Of a stretch of 64,000 nt of DNA, positions 31,083 to 41,401 are shown piece by piece. The position numbers were made by a program, and so were the translations under genes. Source of the stretch: Variovorax sp. OV700 (GTDB lineage Bacteria > Pseudomonadota > Gammaproteobacteria > Burkholderiales > Burkholderiaceae_C). The number at the start of each line of letters is the position of its first letter. Position 1 is the stretch's first letter. The notes under the pieces were generated by a model, which was given only the letters and a program-made list of their open reading frames with translations, was not told the origin of the DNA and searched no databases. Location of the stretch: NCBI RefSeq assembly GCF_900099805.1, contig NZ_FNDR01000006.1:248001-312000 (forward strand). The letters run 5' to 3'.

Positions 31083-32576
31083 TCAGCGTGTAGGTCGGAT
31101 CAGGGCATATTGCGCCCACTCACCGCGACGGAACAGCACGCTGAGCGGCTTGTTCTTGTCAGCCTTGGAAATCGCGGACTCGAACTCCTTGACGCTCGAG
31201 ACTTCGATGTTGCCGACCGAGAGAATCACGTCGCCCTCGCGCAGCCCGGCCTTGGCGGCCGCGTCGGTGGCGGCCTCGATGCGCACGCCGCGCACCTTGA
31301 GCTCCTTCTTCTGGGCATCGGTGAGGTCGCCGACCACCAAGCCAAGCGACTTGCTGGCCGCGGACGACGGCTTGGCCTGAGGCTCTTCGCGATCCTGCTG
31401 GCGCTTGCCGGCCGGCTTGGCTTCGGGATCGCCCTCGGCCACGGTGATGGCGAGTTCGCGCGAAGCGCCATTGCGGAACAAGGTCAGCGTGCTCTTGACG
31501 CCGGGCTTGGTGCTGGCCACCGAGCGCGACAGGTCGCTCGGCGTCTCGATCGCCTTGTCGCCGTATTTGGTGATGATGTCGCCTTCCTTCACGCCGGCCT
31601 TGTCGGCCGCAGAACCCGGCACCACGCTGTTCACAAGCGCGCCACGGGCCTTGCCCAGGCCGATCGATTCGGCGACGTCCTTGGAGACTGTGCCAATGGT
31701 CACGCCGATCAGGCCGCGCGACACGCGCCCGGTGGCGCGAAGCTGGTCGCTGACACGGATGGCTTCATCGATCGGGATCGAGAACGAGATGCCCATGTAG
31801 CCGCCCGAGCGCGAATAGATCTGGCTGTTGATGCCGACCACTTCGCCGCGCAGGTTGATCAGCGGGCCGCCCGAGTTGCCGGGGTTGATTGCAACGTCGG
31901 TCTGGATCAGCGGTACCAGGTCGCCAGTGTCGCGCTGCTTCGCGCTCACGATGCCCGCGGTCACGGTGTTCTCGAGGCCGAAAGGCGAACCGATTGCCAT
32001 GACCCATTCGCCGACGCGCAGCTTCGAGATGTCGCCGACCTTCACCACCGGCAGGCTGGTCGCCTCGATTTTCACCACGGCAACGTCGCTGCGCTTGTCG
32101 GCGCCGATCAGCTTCGCCTTGAACTCGCGCTTGTCGGTCAGGGTGACGAGAATCTCGGAAGCGTCCTCGATCACGTGGGCATTGGTCATCACATAGCCGT
32201 CGGCGGACAGGATGAAGCCCGAGCCCACGCCGCGCGGACGCTCTTCCTCCTGGGGCTGTTGCGGCCGGTTCGGGCGCGGGCCCGGACGCGGGTTGCCGGG
32301 CAGCGGCTGGCCGAAGAAACGCCTGAAGAACTCCTGCATTTCCTCGTCCATTTCCCCGCCGCTGCCGCCACGCGTGGAAACCTTTTCGACGGTTCGAATC
32401 CCGACCACCGCGGGGCCCACCTGCTCCACCAGATCGGCGAAATCGGGCAATCCGCGCGCCTGCGGCGTCTGTGCCGTGGCGGACGATGCCGGCAGGAAAC
32501 CGGTGGCAGCCGAAAAGGCGACGCCGAATGCGAAGAGATAGGAACGAAGCTTGTGTCCCTCGACTTTGAACATCAT
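31083..32576 (-). CDS. mucD: DegP/MucD-like periplasmic serine protease (Do family)
   Basis: Periplasmic trypsin-like protease/chaperone that degrades misfolded envelope proteins and dampens the sigma-E response. 497 residues: signal peptide (cleavage plausible after ATAQ, about residue 36), Gly/Pro-rich linker at 92-112, catalytic triad H134 (TNAHVIEDAS), D164 (SDVAVVKIE) and S235 (NPGNSGGPLI), then two PDZ domains (about 275-365 and 400-490). ATGATG at the start gives two possible starts one codon apart. It is last in rpoE-mucA-mucB-mucD and is followed by a terminator. Confidence 0.94.
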   Translation of the reverse strand: MMFKVEGHKLRSYLFAFGVAFSAATGFLPASSATAQTPQARGLPDFADLVEQVGPAVVGIRTVEKVSTRGGSGGEMDEEMQEFFRRFFGQPLPGNPRPGPRPNRPQQPQEEERPRGVGSGFILSADGYVMTNAHVIEDASEILVTLTDKREFKAKLIGADKRSDVAVVKIEATSLPVVKVGDISKLRVGEWVMAIGSPFGLENTVTAGIVSAKQRDTGDLVPLIQTDVAINPGNSGGPLINLRGEVVGINSQIYSRSGGYMGISFSIPIDEAIRVSDQLRATGRVSRGLIGVTIGTVSKDVAESIGLGKARGALVNSVVPGSAADKAGVKEGDIITKYGDKAIETPSDLSRSVASTKPGVKSTLTLFRNGASRELAITVAEGDPEAKPAGKRQQDREEPQAKPSSAASKSLGLVVGDLTDAQKKELKVRGVRIEAATDAAAKAGLREGDVILSVGNIEVSSVKEFESAISKADKNKPLSVLFRRGEWAQYALIRPTR

Positions 32577-32673
32577 CGGTTTTCTTTCAAAAGTGCAGAG
32601 CGGCCAAAAGAAGAGCTATGAGTCGGTGGTGCGGAGTTGGTTCAGCGCCAGCTGCGCGCGGCCAGGAGGCAGA

Positions 32674-33744
32674 TCAGCGCGTGCGCGCGAGGTTTTGCGC
32701 AAATGCGTTGAGCGTCTGCTGCGGCACCTCGCCCACGGCCGTGAGCCACCAATCGTTCGCCGGCTCGGGCAATCGCCGGCGAATGGCGTTGGTTGCACCG
32801 ATTGTGAGCACGCCGTCACGGGGCGCGCGCTTCTCATCGTATCGCTCGATGAAAAGCGACACCGAGGCAAGGCCATCGGAGAAGGTCCACTGAACGGTTC
32901 GATCCTGCCCGCTCTTGTTGTCGCTGCCAGCCGGGCGGCGGTAGAAGCTGCGCGGCTTGAAACCGGCCACCGGCGACTTGAGTACCCAGCCCTCATCCTG
33001 CGCGTTGGTGCGCTCCAGCTCCAATTTTTCGATGCGATAGCCGCCGGTATTGGCCATCATCTGCGCGAGTGCCTGCGCCTTGACCGGTGCATCCAGCTGC
33101 AGCTCGGAAAACGCCGACTGCTCGACCACGCGAGAGTCGCTGTCGATGGTCTGCAGCTTCATGACCAGGCCGGAACGGCGCTCGCTCCAGATGCGATATC
33201 CGAAGCGAAGCCCGTCATGCGGCACCAGCTGCACCACGTCGGCGTCGAAACCGGCCACGCGGTCCTTGCCGATGGCACGGACATCGTAAAAGTCGCCGAT
33301 CGACGAATCGGGTTTGTCGGGGAGATTGGGAAAGAGATCGAGGTTCTCGCGCTTCTCGACCTTCACGACCTTCGCTTCGGGCAGGAAGGTCATCACGTGG
33401 TGGTTGCGCCTGAAGGTGGAGCGCGGCGGACCCGACAGGGCCTCGATACGCTCGATCTGCATATCGCCGTCGCGTACATGCCAGATGCGTGCGCTCGACA
33501 GATCGCCGCCCGCTGCCGATACCACGAAGGTGCCGACGTAATTTCGCTGCCGCGCACCCGTGTGCATGCGCTGCAGCCATTCGACGACGCCCATGGCGGG
33601 CGGCGCGTCGCCGGCCTGTACCGAGGCCGCGCTCCTGGCGTTGGCCGGACCCGGCCGGCTCTGCGCCGCCGCGATCTGCACCAGACAAAAAGCAGCGAAC
33701 ACCAGCGTAAACGCGCGTGCAGAAATCGGCATCTGGACGGTCAT
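32674..33744 (-). CDS. mucB: Periplasmic sigma-E regulator RseB/MucB
   Basis: Binds the periplasmic part of the RseA/MucA anti-sigma factor and shields it from proteolysis until envelope stress. 356 residues with an N-terminal signal (FTLVFAAFCLVQIAAAQ), then the MucB/RseB large domain (VEWLQRMHTGARQRNYVGTF, RFGYRIWSERRSGLVMKLQT) and small C-terminal domain (SDGLASVSLFIERYD). It sits 21 bases after mucA and 97 bases before mucD; nothing else is seen in that 97-base gap. Confidence 0.92.
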   Translation of the reverse strand: MTVQMPISARAFTLVFAAFCLVQIAAAQSRPGPANARSAASVQAGDAPPAMGVVEWLQRMHTGARQRNYVGTFVVSAAGGDLSSARIWHVRDGDMQIERIEALSGPPRSTFRRNHHVMTFLPEAKVVKVEKRENLDLFPNLPDKPDSSIGDFYDVRAIGKDRVAGFDADVVQLVPHDGLRFGYRIWSERRSGLVMKLQTIDSDSRVVEQSAFSELQLDAPVKAQALAQMMANTGGYRIEKLELERTNAQDEGWVLKSPVAGFKPRSFYRRPAGSDNKSGQDRTVQWTFSDGLASVSLFIERYDEKRAPRDGVLTIGATNAIRRRLPEPANDWWLTAVGEVPQQTLNAFAQNLARTR

Positions 33745-33765
33745 TGGAAGGGCGGCAGGCGCGCG

Positions 33766-34428
33766 TCAGCGCGTCGGGCCTTCGAAGGTCGCGTTGCGCA
33801 GGAAACCGGAGGGCATTTGCGAGGCGCCGCCGGCTTGCTGGTGCGCTTCGAGCAACTGGTCGAGCCGCGGATCGCGCAGCATGACCTGCGGGCTTCCATT
33901 GCCGACCACCACGCGGGTCGGCGTCAGCGGCGCAGCGGCGGGCTGCTGATTGCCGGTGGCAGCGGCGGCCAGCACCGAGTTGGCTGCCGGTTGCTGCTGG
34001 ACTGCCATCTGGGCACCCTGCGACGGAACGGCGGCGCCGTTTCCAACCAGCGTCCAGCTGATCGCAGCCACAGCCACCAGGGAGGCGGCGCCGGCCACGA
34101 GCTTCCAGCGAAAGACCGGCTCATTGGCCGCGTCGGCTTTGTGCCGCACCGCGTGAACTGCCACTGGGGCGGGCGCCACAACCGGGGCTGCGACGGCAGG
34201 CTCGGCCGCCAGGCGTTGTTGAAAGCGGGCCAGGAACGCATTGCTATCGCTGCATGGCGAATGCGCGCCCGCGCGCAACACGTCGCCCACCACGTGATAG
34301 GCACGCCAAGCCCGATGGGCCTCGTCGCCCGCGCAGACAGCCTCGATGGCCCGCGCGAAGTCCTCGCCCTGCAAATGACCATCCGCCAGTGCGGACACCT
34401 GCTCACGAACCGTCATTGTCTGATTCAT
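33766..34428 (-). CDS. Anti-sigma-E factor RseA/MucA
   Basis: Single-pass inner-membrane anti-sigma factor. 220 residues: the cytoplasmic sigma-binding domain at 1-75 (REQVSALADGHLQGEDFARA, then WRAYHVVGDVLR), an Ala/Pro linker, a transmembrane helix at about 109-127 (LVAGAASLVAVAAISWTLV) and a periplasmic domain ending with the DPRLDQLLEAHQ motif. The ATG at 34428 is supported by the family N-terminus; the longer frame reads into rpoE. The gene lies between rpoE and mucB. Confidence 0.92.
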   Translation of the reverse strand: MNQTMTVREQVSALADGHLQGEDFARAIEAVCAGDEAHRAWRAYHVVGDVLRAGAHSPCSDSNAFLARFQQRLAAEPAVAAPVVAPAPVAVHAVRHKADAANEPVFRWKLVAGAASLVAVAAISWTLVGNGAAVPSQGAQMAVQQQPAANSVLAAAATGNQQPAAAPLTPTRVVVGNGSPQVMLRDPRLDQLLEAHQQAGGASQMPSGFLRNATFEGPTR

Positions 34429-34445
34429 TTCATTCACCTGCTTAC

Positions 34446-35120
34446 CTACCAACGCTTGCCGGACTGGTTGTCCAGCAGCGGTTTGACCCTGGCCGAAATG
34501 GCCTCGCGCGCCCGGAAAATACGCGAGCGCACGGTGCCGATCGGGCAATCCATGACCTCGGCAATCTCTTCGTAACTCATGCCCTCGATCTCGCGCAGGG
34601 TGACAGCCTGGCGCAGCTCGGACGGCAACGCCTCCATGGCCGCCTCGACCACGCGGGCGATTTCGTTTGCCGCCAGGACCGATTCGGGGGTTTCGTCGCT
34701 GATTGGTTCGTTTCCGGGCCGGTAAGTTTCATCGTCGTCTTCAGAAGACGGCCGCATGGCGCTTTCGGAAATGGTCGGGTCGCGCTTCATGTCGACCAGT
34801 GCCTTCTTGGCGGTATTCACCGCAATCCGGTAAAGCCAGGTGTAGAACTGCGCGTCGCCGCGGAACTGATGGAGCGCGCGGTAGGCGCGAATGAATGTTT
34901 CCTGCGCGATGTCTTCGACCAGATCGACGTCGCGCACCATGCGCCCGATCAGGCGCTCGATCCGGCGCTGGTATTTGATGACCAGCAGTTCGAATGCTTT
35001 CTGATCACCCGCGACCGTGCGCTGGACCAGCAGCAGGTCGACCTCGCCCGGACGCGGCGCCTCGGCGGACACATCGGGCAAGCCGGAGTCCGGTGGCACT
35101 GGCGGCGGAGAAGTGGTCAT
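34446..35120 (-). CDS. rpoE: ECF sigma factor RpoE (sigma-E/AlgU)
   Basis: Extracytoplasmic-function sigma factor directing the envelope stress regulon. 224 residues: region 2 (DQKAFELLVIKYQRRIERLI, DVDLVEDIAQETFIRAYRAL, WLYRIAVNTAKK) and region 4 (ALPSELRQAVTLREIEGMSY, then IAEVMDCPIGTVRSRIFRAR). About 25 N-terminal residues rich in Pro are extra compared with E. coli sigma-E. It starts the rpoE-mucA-mucB-mucD module and lies downstream of fabF and a YgfX-like gene; autoregulation is expected for the family, but no sigma-E promoter was recognised. Confidence 0.95.
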   Translation of the reverse strand: MTTSPPPVPPDSGLPDVSAEAPRPGEVDLLLVQRTVAGDQKAFELLVIKYQRRIERLIGRMVRDVDLVEDIAQETFIRAYRALHQFRGDAQFYTWLYRIAVNTAKKALVDMKRDPTISESAMRPSSEDDDETYRPGNEPISDETPESVLAANEIARVVEAAMEALPSELRQAVTLREIEGMSYEEIAEVMDCPIGTVRSRIFRAREAISARVKPLLDNQSGKRW

Positions 35121-35129
35121 CGAGGAGGT

Positions 35130-35612
35130 TCAGGGCGCATCGGCGGGAGCGGTCGCTCGCCAAGGCTCGCCGGCGGGCGGCGCCGACGGGGCGCGCGAAT
35201 ATACCGCACGGCGCAGGTCGCGCCAGCGTTCCGGCATGGCGCGCTGCTCGATCCAGATCCATCGGCTCGCGCGGCCCGGCTGGGTCAGCCGGACCAGCAG
35301 CAGCGACTGGAGATCGAGTGCGACGGCGGCGCGGGCCGCATGAACGGCACGGCCCGGATGGGCGCCCGTGAGCGTCCAGCCCAATCCGTCGAAGTGCAGC
35401 ACCCCCGCGCCGTCGCTTCGCAGCCCGAGCCCGGCCGCGAGGCCCGACAACAGCACACTCAGCACCAGCAGCAACTGGCGCCAACCGGCACTATCGAACA
35501 GATAGCACGACAGTCCCGCGCACGCTGCGCCCAAGGCCCATGTGGCGACCAGAATCCGGGTGGCACCGCGCGAGCGCCCCACCGGGTATGTCACCGACGG
35601 TGCGCTGTGCAT
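35130..35612 (-). CDS. YgfX/CptA-like small membrane protein
   Basis: A 160-residue protein with two adjacent hydrophobic segments (about 19-35 ILVATWALGAACAGLSCYLF and 42-58 LLLVLSVLLSGLAAGLGL), then a soluble beta-rich domain ending with RWIWIEQRAMPERWRDLRRA. That final motif is close to the end of E. coli YgfX (DSMDEAEWRDLRR), so membership of the YgfX/CptA family is likely. E. coli YgfX was proposed as a cytoskeleton-affecting toxin paired with SdhE. Here it lies between fabF and rpoE, 32 kb from sdhE. The ATG at 35612 is 14 bases after the fabF stop. Confidence 0.72.
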   Translation of the reverse strand: MHSAPSVTYPVGRSRGATRILVATWALGAACAGLSCYLFDSAGWRQLLLVLSVLLSGLAAGLGLRSDGAGVLHFDGLGWTLTGAHPGRAVHAARAAVALDLQSLLLVRLTQPGRASRWIWIEQRAMPERWRDLRRAVYSRAPSAPPAGEPWRATAPADAP

Positions 35613-35625
35613 GAAAGAGCAATGC

Positions 35626-36870
35626 TCAAGCGCGCTTGAACACCAGCGTGCCGTTTGTGCCGCCGAAGCCGAAGTTGTTCTTGACCGCGACATCGATCTT
35701 GAGATCGCGCGCCACGTTGGCGCAGTAGTCGAGGTCGCACTCCGGATCCTGGTTGAAGATGTTGATGGTCGGCGGGCTCTTCTGGTGATGCAATGCCAGC
35801 ACCGTGAACACCGACTCGATGCCTCCGGCGCCGCCCAGCAAGTGGCCGGTCATCGACTTGGTCGAATTGACGACCAGTTTCTTCGCGTGGTCGCCAAAGG
35901 CCTTCTTGACCGCATTGGTCTCGTTGACGTCGCCGATCTGCGTCGAGGTGCCGTGTGCATTGAGGTACTGCACTTCGTCGGCGTTGACGCCCGCATTGGC
36001 CAGCGCCATGGCCATCGAGCGGCGGGGGCCGTCGACGTCGGGTGCGGTCATGTGGTACGCGTCGCCGGTCAGGCCAAAGCCCGCCACTTCCGCGTAGATC
36101 TTGGCACCGCGCGCTTTGGCATGCTCGTATTCTTCGAGCACCAGCACGCCGGCGCCCTCGCCCAGCACAAAGCCGTCGCGGTCCTTGTCCCATGGACGCG
36201 AGGCCGTGGCGGGATCGTCGTTGCGCGTGCTGAGTGCACGCGGCGCGGTGAAGCCGCCGATGCCGAGCGGAGAAATGGTCGACTCGGCGCCGCCCGCGAT
36301 CATGACGTCGGCATCGCCGTACTCGATCATGCGTGCCGACGTGCCAATGGCATGCAGGCCGGTGGTGCAGGCGGTAACCACGGCGATGTTCGGGCCCTTG
36401 AAGCCGTACTTGATCGACACATGGCCCGAGATCATGTTGATGATCGACGCCGGCACGAAGAACGGCGAAATGCGGCGCGGGCCGCGACTCGCGTATTCGC
36501 CATGCGTCTGTTCGATCATCGGCAGTCCGCCGATGCCCGAGCCGATGTTGCAGCCGATGCGCACGGCTTCTTCATAGGACAGCGTTTCGCCGGTCGGCAA
36601 TCCGCTGTCCTGCACCGCCTGGATGGCGGCGGCAAGCCCCAGATGAATGAAGCGGTCCATGTGGCGCGCTTCTTTCTCCGAGATGTATTGGGTGATGTCG
36701 AAACCCTTGACCTCACCGGCGAACTTGCAGGCGAAAGCGCTTGCATCGAACGCGGTGATGTTCGCAATACCCGACTTCCCGGCCAACAGGTTGGCCCAGG
36801 ATTCGGTTGCGGTGTTTCCGACAGGAGCGATGCAACCGAGTCCGGTCACGACGACGCGGCGTTTGGTCAT
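35626..36870 (-). CDS. fabF: 3-Oxoacyl-[ACP] synthase II (KAS II)
   Basis: Elongating condensing enzyme of type II fatty-acid synthesis. 414 residues with the Cys-His-His triad: C168 in VTACTTGLHAIG, H306 in NAHGTSTQIGD and H343 in STKSMTGHLLGGAG. It lies 96 bases after acpP, in the fabD-fabG-acpP-fabF order of E. coli. Confidence 0.97.
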   Translation of the reverse strand: MTKRRVVVTGLGCIAPVGNTATESWANLLAGKSGIANITAFDASAFACKFAGEVKGFDITQYISEKEARHMDRFIHLGLAAAIQAVQDSGLPTGETLSYEEAVRIGCNIGSGIGGLPMIEQTHGEYASRGPRRISPFFVPASIINMISGHVSIKYGFKGPNIAVVTACTTGLHAIGTSARMIEYGDADVMIAGGAESTISPLGIGGFTAPRALSTRNDDPATASRPWDKDRDGFVLGEGAGVLVLEEYEHAKARGAKIYAEVAGFGLTGDAYHMTAPDVDGPRRSMAMALANAGVNADEVQYLNAHGTSTQIGDVNETNAVKKAFGDHAKKLVVNSTKSMTGHLLGGAGGIESVFTVLALHHQKSPPTINIFNQDPECDLDYCANVARDLKIDVAVKNNFGFGGTNGTLVFKRA

Positions 36871-36966
36871 GCCGGCAAACCTTTCTGGAAGCGCTGAACA
36901 ACTGCGGTCGGCGCGTACGGGCTCGATGAAAAGCGCCGCCGGCCGTGGCAGTTCCAGCTGGCCCGA

Positions 36967-37308
<342 letters not shown>

Positions 37309-38052
37309 TTACATGTGCATGCCGCCGTTGACGTGCAGTTCCTGCCCCGTCACGTACGACGCCTGGGGCGATGCAAGGTAGGACACGGCATGTGCGATGT
37401 CGGCTGGCTTGCCAAGGTGGCCCAGCGGGATCTGCTGGAGCAGCGCCTGCTGCTGAGCCTCGGGCAGGCTGGCGGTCATATCGGTCTCGATGAAGCCCGG
37501 CGCGACGCAGTTGACCGTGATGTTGCGGCTGCCGAGTTCGCGGGCGAGTGCGCGGGTCATGCCCGCGACACCGGCCTTGGCAGCCGCATAGTTGGCCTGG
37601 CCGGCATTGCCGGAGGCACCGACCACGCTCGTGATGCTGATGATGCGGCCGTAGCGCTGCTTCATCATCGGGCGAATCACCGCACGCGACAGGCGGAACA
37701 CGGCTTTGAGATTGGTGTCGAGCACCGCATCCCAGTCGTCGTCCTTCATGCGCATGGCGAGCGTGTCGCGCGTGATGCCGGCGTTGTTGACCAGCACGTG
37801 AATCGCACCGTAGGCCTGCACGATTTCGTCGATCAGCGCCTCGACGGCTGCGGCGTCGTTCACGTTGAGCGCCCGGCCGCGGCCGTCGAAGGCACTCAAG
37901 GCCGAGGTGATCTTTGCTGCGCTGTCTTCGGTGGTGCCGGTGCCGACCACCTTGAGGCCGCGGTGCGCCAGTTCAAGCGCAATCGCCGCGCCGATGCCGC
38001 GCGACGCGCCGGTGACCAGGGCGACTTGCCCTTCGAATTTGGGAATGCTCAT
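37309..38052 (-). CDS. fabG: 3-Oxoacyl-[ACP] reductase
   Basis: NADPH-dependent short-chain dehydrogenase reducing 3-ketoacyl-ACP. 247 residues: cofactor loop TGASRGIG at 15-22, NNAG at 89-92, and the catalytic S142, Y155, K159 (ANYAAAKAG). The ATG at 38052 is chosen; the frame is open further upstream into fabD. It follows fabD by 25 bases. Confidence 0.97.
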   Translation of the reverse strand: MSIPKFEGQVALVTGASRGIGAAIALELAHRGLKVVGTGTTEDSAAKITSALSAFDGRGRALNVNDAAAVEALIDEIVQAYGAIHVLVNNAGITRDTLAMRMKDDDWDAVLDTNLKAVFRLSRAVIRPMMKQRYGRIISITSVVGASGNAGQANYAAAKAGVAGMTRALARELGSRNITVNCVAPGFIETDMTASLPEAQQQALLQQIPLGHLGKPADIAHAVSYLASPQASYVTGQELHVNGGMHM

Positions 38053-38077
38053 AAAAGTATCGGGGGCCTTGCGCCGT

Positions 38078-39031
38078 TCAGCCGGCGACCAGTTGTCGGG
38101 TGTCCGCGAGAGTCGCCGGGTCGTACACGGACGCGGCTTCGAGTTCGGGGGCAATGCGCTTGACCATACCGGCCAGCACCTTGCCCGGCCCGCACTCGAT
38201 GATGGCGGCTACACCGCGCAGTTTCAAGGCCTGCACGCTTTCAACCCAGCGAACCGGCCCGGCCGCCTGGCGCACCAGGGCGTCTCGGATGCGTTCGGGA
38301 TCGGTTTCAACGGCCACGTCGATGTTGTTCAGCACCGGAATCTGCGGCGCAGCGAACGTGATCGTGGTCAGCTTTTCGCGCAGCGCCTCGGCGGCGGGCT
38401 TCATCAGGCTGGAGTGGAAGGGTGCCGACACGGGCAGCAGCAGTGCGCGCTTGGCACCGTTGGCCTTGACCAGCTCGCAGGCCTTGTCGACGGCCGCCTT
38501 GCTACCCGCGATCACGGTCTGCATCGGGTCGTTGAAATTCACCGCCTCGACGATCTCGGCGCTTCCGGCGCCGAAGGACGCTGTTGCTTCCGCGCAGCTC
38601 GCCACCACCTTGGCCGCTTCCATGCCGAGGACGGCCGCCATGGCACCCATCCCGACCGGCACGGCCTGCTGCATGGCCCGCGCCCGAAAACGCACCAGCG
38701 GCGCGGCTTGCGCCAAGCTGAGAACGCCAGACGCCACCAGCGCCGAGTACTCGCCAAGGGAATGCCCCGCAACGACGGAAGGGGCCGCGCCACCGTCGGC
38801 CAGCCATGCGCGCCAGGCGGCAACGCCGGCCACCAGCATCACCGGCTGGGTATTGGTGGTGAGCGCCAGTTCTTCCTTGGGGCCGTTCTTGATCAGCGCC
38901 GCGACGTCTTCGCCCAGCGCCTCGGAAGCTTCGCGCAGGGTTTCGGCCACGGCCGGGTGGTCGCCCCAGGCGTCGAGCATACCGACCGCCTGCGAGCCTT
39001 GGCCCGGAAAGACAAAAGCAAAGGATTTCAT
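38078..39031 (-). CDS. fabD: Malonyl-CoA:ACP transacylase
   Basis: Loads malonate onto ACP. 317 residues: FVFPGQGSQAVGM at the N-terminus, nucleophile S91 in AGHSLGEYSALV, and the catalytic His in VSAPFHSSLM (about H205). The ATG at 39031 (MKSFAFVFPG) is typical. About 50 bases separate it from fabH. Confidence 0.97.
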   Translation of the reverse strand: MKSFAFVFPGQGSQAVGMLDAWGDHPAVAETLREASEALGEDVAALIKNGPKEELALTTNTQPVMLVAGVAAWRAWLADGGAAPSVVAGHSLGEYSALVASGVLSLAQAAPLVRFRARAMQQAVPVGMGAMAAVLGMEAAKVVASCAEATASFGAGSAEIVEAVNFNDPMQTVIAGSKAAVDKACELVKANGAKRALLLPVSAPFHSSLMKPAAEALREKLTTITFAAPQIPVLNNIDVAVETDPERIRDALVRQAAGPVRWVESVQALKLRGVAAIIECGPGKVLAGMVKRIAPELEAASVYDPATLADTRQLVAG

Positions 39032-39082
39032 TGTTTCAGCGTATGTCGCACTGCAGCCCCACCGCGAGGGGCATTGCAATGG

Positions 39083-40060
39083 CTACAGGTTCAATAGCAC
39101 CGCGCCCCAGGTGAAGCCGCCGCCGACGCCTTCGAGCATGACGGTTTCGCCCTTCTTCACTTTGCCGGACCGCACGGCTTCGTCGAGCGCCAGCGGAATC
39201 GAGGCGGCCGAGGTGTTGCCATGCTCGTTGACCGTGACGATGAGCTTCTCGCGCGGAAGCTTCAGCTTCTTGGCCGTGCCTTCCATGATGCGGATGTTGG
39301 CCTGGTGCGGAATCAGCCAGTCGATGTCCGCTTCGGTCTTGCCTGCCTTTGCAAGCGTGGCGCGTGCCGCATCTTCGAGCACGCGCACCGCCAGCTTGAA
39401 CACGGCCTGGCCGTCCATGTGCAGCAGCGGCGTGCCCAGCACATTGCCGCCCGAGACGTGGCCCGGCACGCAAAGAATGCCGACATGCTTGCCATCCGCA
39501 TGCAGGTCGCTCGCGAGGATGCCGGGCTCGTCGCTGGCCTCGAGCACCACTGCGCCGGCACCGTCGCCGAACAGCACGCAGGTGGTGCGATCGTTGAAAT
39601 CGAGGATGCGCGAGAACACTTCAGCGCCAATCACCAGCGCGCAGCGCGCGCTGCCGGTGCGAATCATCGCGTCGGCCACGGTCAGCGCATACACAAAGCC
39701 GCTGCAGACCGCCTGGACATCGAATGCCGCGCAGCCGGCAATGCCGAGCTTGTTCTGGAGAATGGCAGCCGACGACGGAAACACCATGTCCGGCGTCGAC
39801 GTGGCGACGATGATCAGGTCGACGTCTTCCGCCTTGCGCCCCGCGGCTTCCAGCGCGTGCCGGGCGGCCTCGAGGCCGAGATCGCTGCTCGTGACTTCAG
39901 GCGCCGCAAAGTGCCGCGCGTGGATGCCGGTGCGTTCGACGATCCACTGGTTCGAAGTCTCGATGCCGCGTGTTGCCAATTCCTTGGCAAGGTCGTCGTT
40001 GGTCACCCGGCGCGGAGGCAGATAGCTGCCTGTGCCGGTGATGCGTGAATAAGAGCTCAT
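39083..40060 (-). CDS. fabH: 3-Oxoacyl-[ACP] synthase III (KAS III)
   Basis: Initiates fatty-acid synthesis by condensing acetyl-CoA with malonyl-ACP. 325 residues: C119 in [13 protein letters not shown], the His in [12 protein letters not shown] and the Asn in [12 protein letters not shown] complete the Cys-His-Asn triad. The start ATG shares a base with the plsX stop (TGATG), implying coupling; a TTG one codon earlier is less likely. Confidence 0.97.
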   Translation of the reverse strand: MSSYSRITGTGSYLPPRRVTNDDLAKELATRGIETSNQWIVERTGIHARHFAAPEVTSSDLGLEAARHALEAAGRKAEDVDLIIVATSTPDMVFPSSAAILQNKLGIAGCAAFDVQAVCSGFVYALTVADAMIRTGSARCALVIGAEVFSRILDFNDRTTCVLFGDGAGAVVLEASDEPGILASDLHADGKHVGILCVPGHVSGGNVLGTPLLHMDGQAVFKLAVRVLEDAARATLAKAGKTEADIDWLIPHQANIRIMEGTAKKLKLPREKLIVTVNEHGNTSAASIPLALDEAVRSGKVKKGETVMLEGVGGGFTWGAVLLNL

Positions 40061-41157
40061 CAAACGTGAAGGGCCGCCGCGTCGGCAGGCACCGCCGGCT
40101 CCTGCCGCGCGAGCAATGGCGCGGCGTGAGCAATGCGGGCCCGCACGCGGTCGAGCAGGTTGTTGCGAGCGGCATCATAAGCGCGATCCAGCGCGTGGCC
40201 GAAAGCCACTTCGTCAGCCGAGCCATGGCTCTTGAACACCAGCCCGCGAAGGCCCAACAGGGCAGCGCCGTTGTACCGACGATGGTCCAAGCGATTTTTA
40301 AACGCTTTTAGCACCGGGTAGGCAACAATTGCCGCCGCTTTCGTCAAAATATTGCGCGAAAACTCGATACGAATGAACTCGCCGATCATCGAGGCCACGC
40401 CTTCGCTGGCCTTCAGCGCGACGTTGCCAACGAAGCCGTCACAAACCACGATGTCGGTCGTGCCCTTGAAGATATCGTTGCCCTCCACGTTGCCGTAGAA
40501 GTTCAAATCCTTCGAGTTGGCGGCTGTACGCAGCAGTTGGCTTGCTTTTTTGATCGTTTCGCTGCCCTTTATGGCTTCCTCGCCAATATTGAGCAAGCCG
40601 ACCGATGGAGCCTCGTTGCCGGTGAGCGCGGAGACCAGGGCCGAGCCGAGCACGGCGAACTGAAGCAGGTCTTCGGCATCGCAATCGACGTTGGCACCCA
40701 GGTCCAGCACCGTGGTGGCGCCGCCCTTGGCGTTCGGGAGCTGGGGCGCAATGGCGGGGCGGTCGATGCCGTCGAGCGTCTTCAGGAGATAGCGCGCAAT
40801 GGCCATCAGGGCGCCGGTATTGCCGGCCGAAATGGCCGCTTGAGCGGCACCGTCCTTGACCTGCTGGATCGCAACGCGCATCGAAGAGTCCTTCTTCTTG
40901 CGCAGGGCGATTTCAATAGGATCGTCCATGCCCACCACTTCGCTGGCGGCAACGATGCGCGCACGCGGATGCGCAGCAAACCCGGCCAATGCGGCAGGCG
41001 CACCAACCAGCAGCAACGAAGCTTCGCTGTGCCGCTCAAGGAACGCGCGGCAGGCCGCGAGCGTGACGCGCGGCCCATGGTCACCTCCCATGCAATCGAC
41101 GGCGAGCGTGATTGCGGAAGGCGCAGCAGTGATTTCGGGGGAAGAAGGCGTAGCCAT
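40060..41157 (-). CDS. plsX: Phosphate acyltransferase PlsX
   Basis: Makes acyl-phosphate from acyl-ACP for the PlsX/PlsY route to phospholipids. 365 residues: [12 protein letters not shown] near the N-terminus is diagnostic, with [12 protein letters not shown] and [16 protein letters not shown] later. The ATG at 41157 is used (a TTG precedes it). It lies 61 bases after rpmF, the common rpmF-plsX-fabH arrangement. Confidence 0.96.
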   Translation of the reverse strand: MATPSSPEITAAPSAITLAVDCMGGDHGPRVTLAACRAFLERHSEASLLLVGAPAALAGFAAHPRARIVAASEVVGMDDPIEIALRKKKDSSMRVAIQQVKDGAAQAAISAGNTGALMAIARYLLKTLDGIDRPAIAPQLPNAKGGATTVLDLGANVDCDAEDLLQFAVLGSALVSALTGNEAPSVGLLNIGEEAIKGSETIKKASQLLRTAANSKDLNFYGNVEGNDIFKGTTDIVVCDGFVGNVALKASEGVASMIGEFIRIEFSRNILTKAAAIVAYPVLKAFKNRLDHRRYNGAALLGLRGLVFKSHGSADEVAFGHALDRAYDAARNNLLDRVRARIAHAAPLLARQEPAVPADAAALHV

Positions 41158-41218
41158 CAAAACAAAGGCCCGACGCTACGGCAAAAGTAGCTTCGGGCCT
41201 TGGCCTTGGGATGCGAGA

Positions 41219-41401
41219 TCAGGCTTCGGACTTGTTCTTGAGCACCTGGCGGCCACGGTAGAAACCGTTGGGGCTGATGTGGTGGCGCAGGTGCGTTTCG
41301 CCGGTGGTCGGTTCCACGGCGATGCCGGGCACGACCAGCGCATTGTGGGAACGGTGCATGCCGCGCTTGGAAGGCGACTTCTTGTTTTGCTGGACGGCCA
41401 T
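41219..41401 (-). CDS. rpmF: 50S ribosomal protein L32
   Basis: A 60-residue basic ribosomal protein: [20 protein letters not shown] at the start, then [17 protein letters not shown]. There is no CxxC zinc pair, as in E. coli L32. A 146-base leader separates it from yceD and contains a clear -10 element. Confidence 0.97.
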   Translation of the reverse strand: MAVQQNKKSPSKRGMHRSHNALVVPGIAVEPTTGETHLRHHISPNGFYRGRQVLKNKSEA

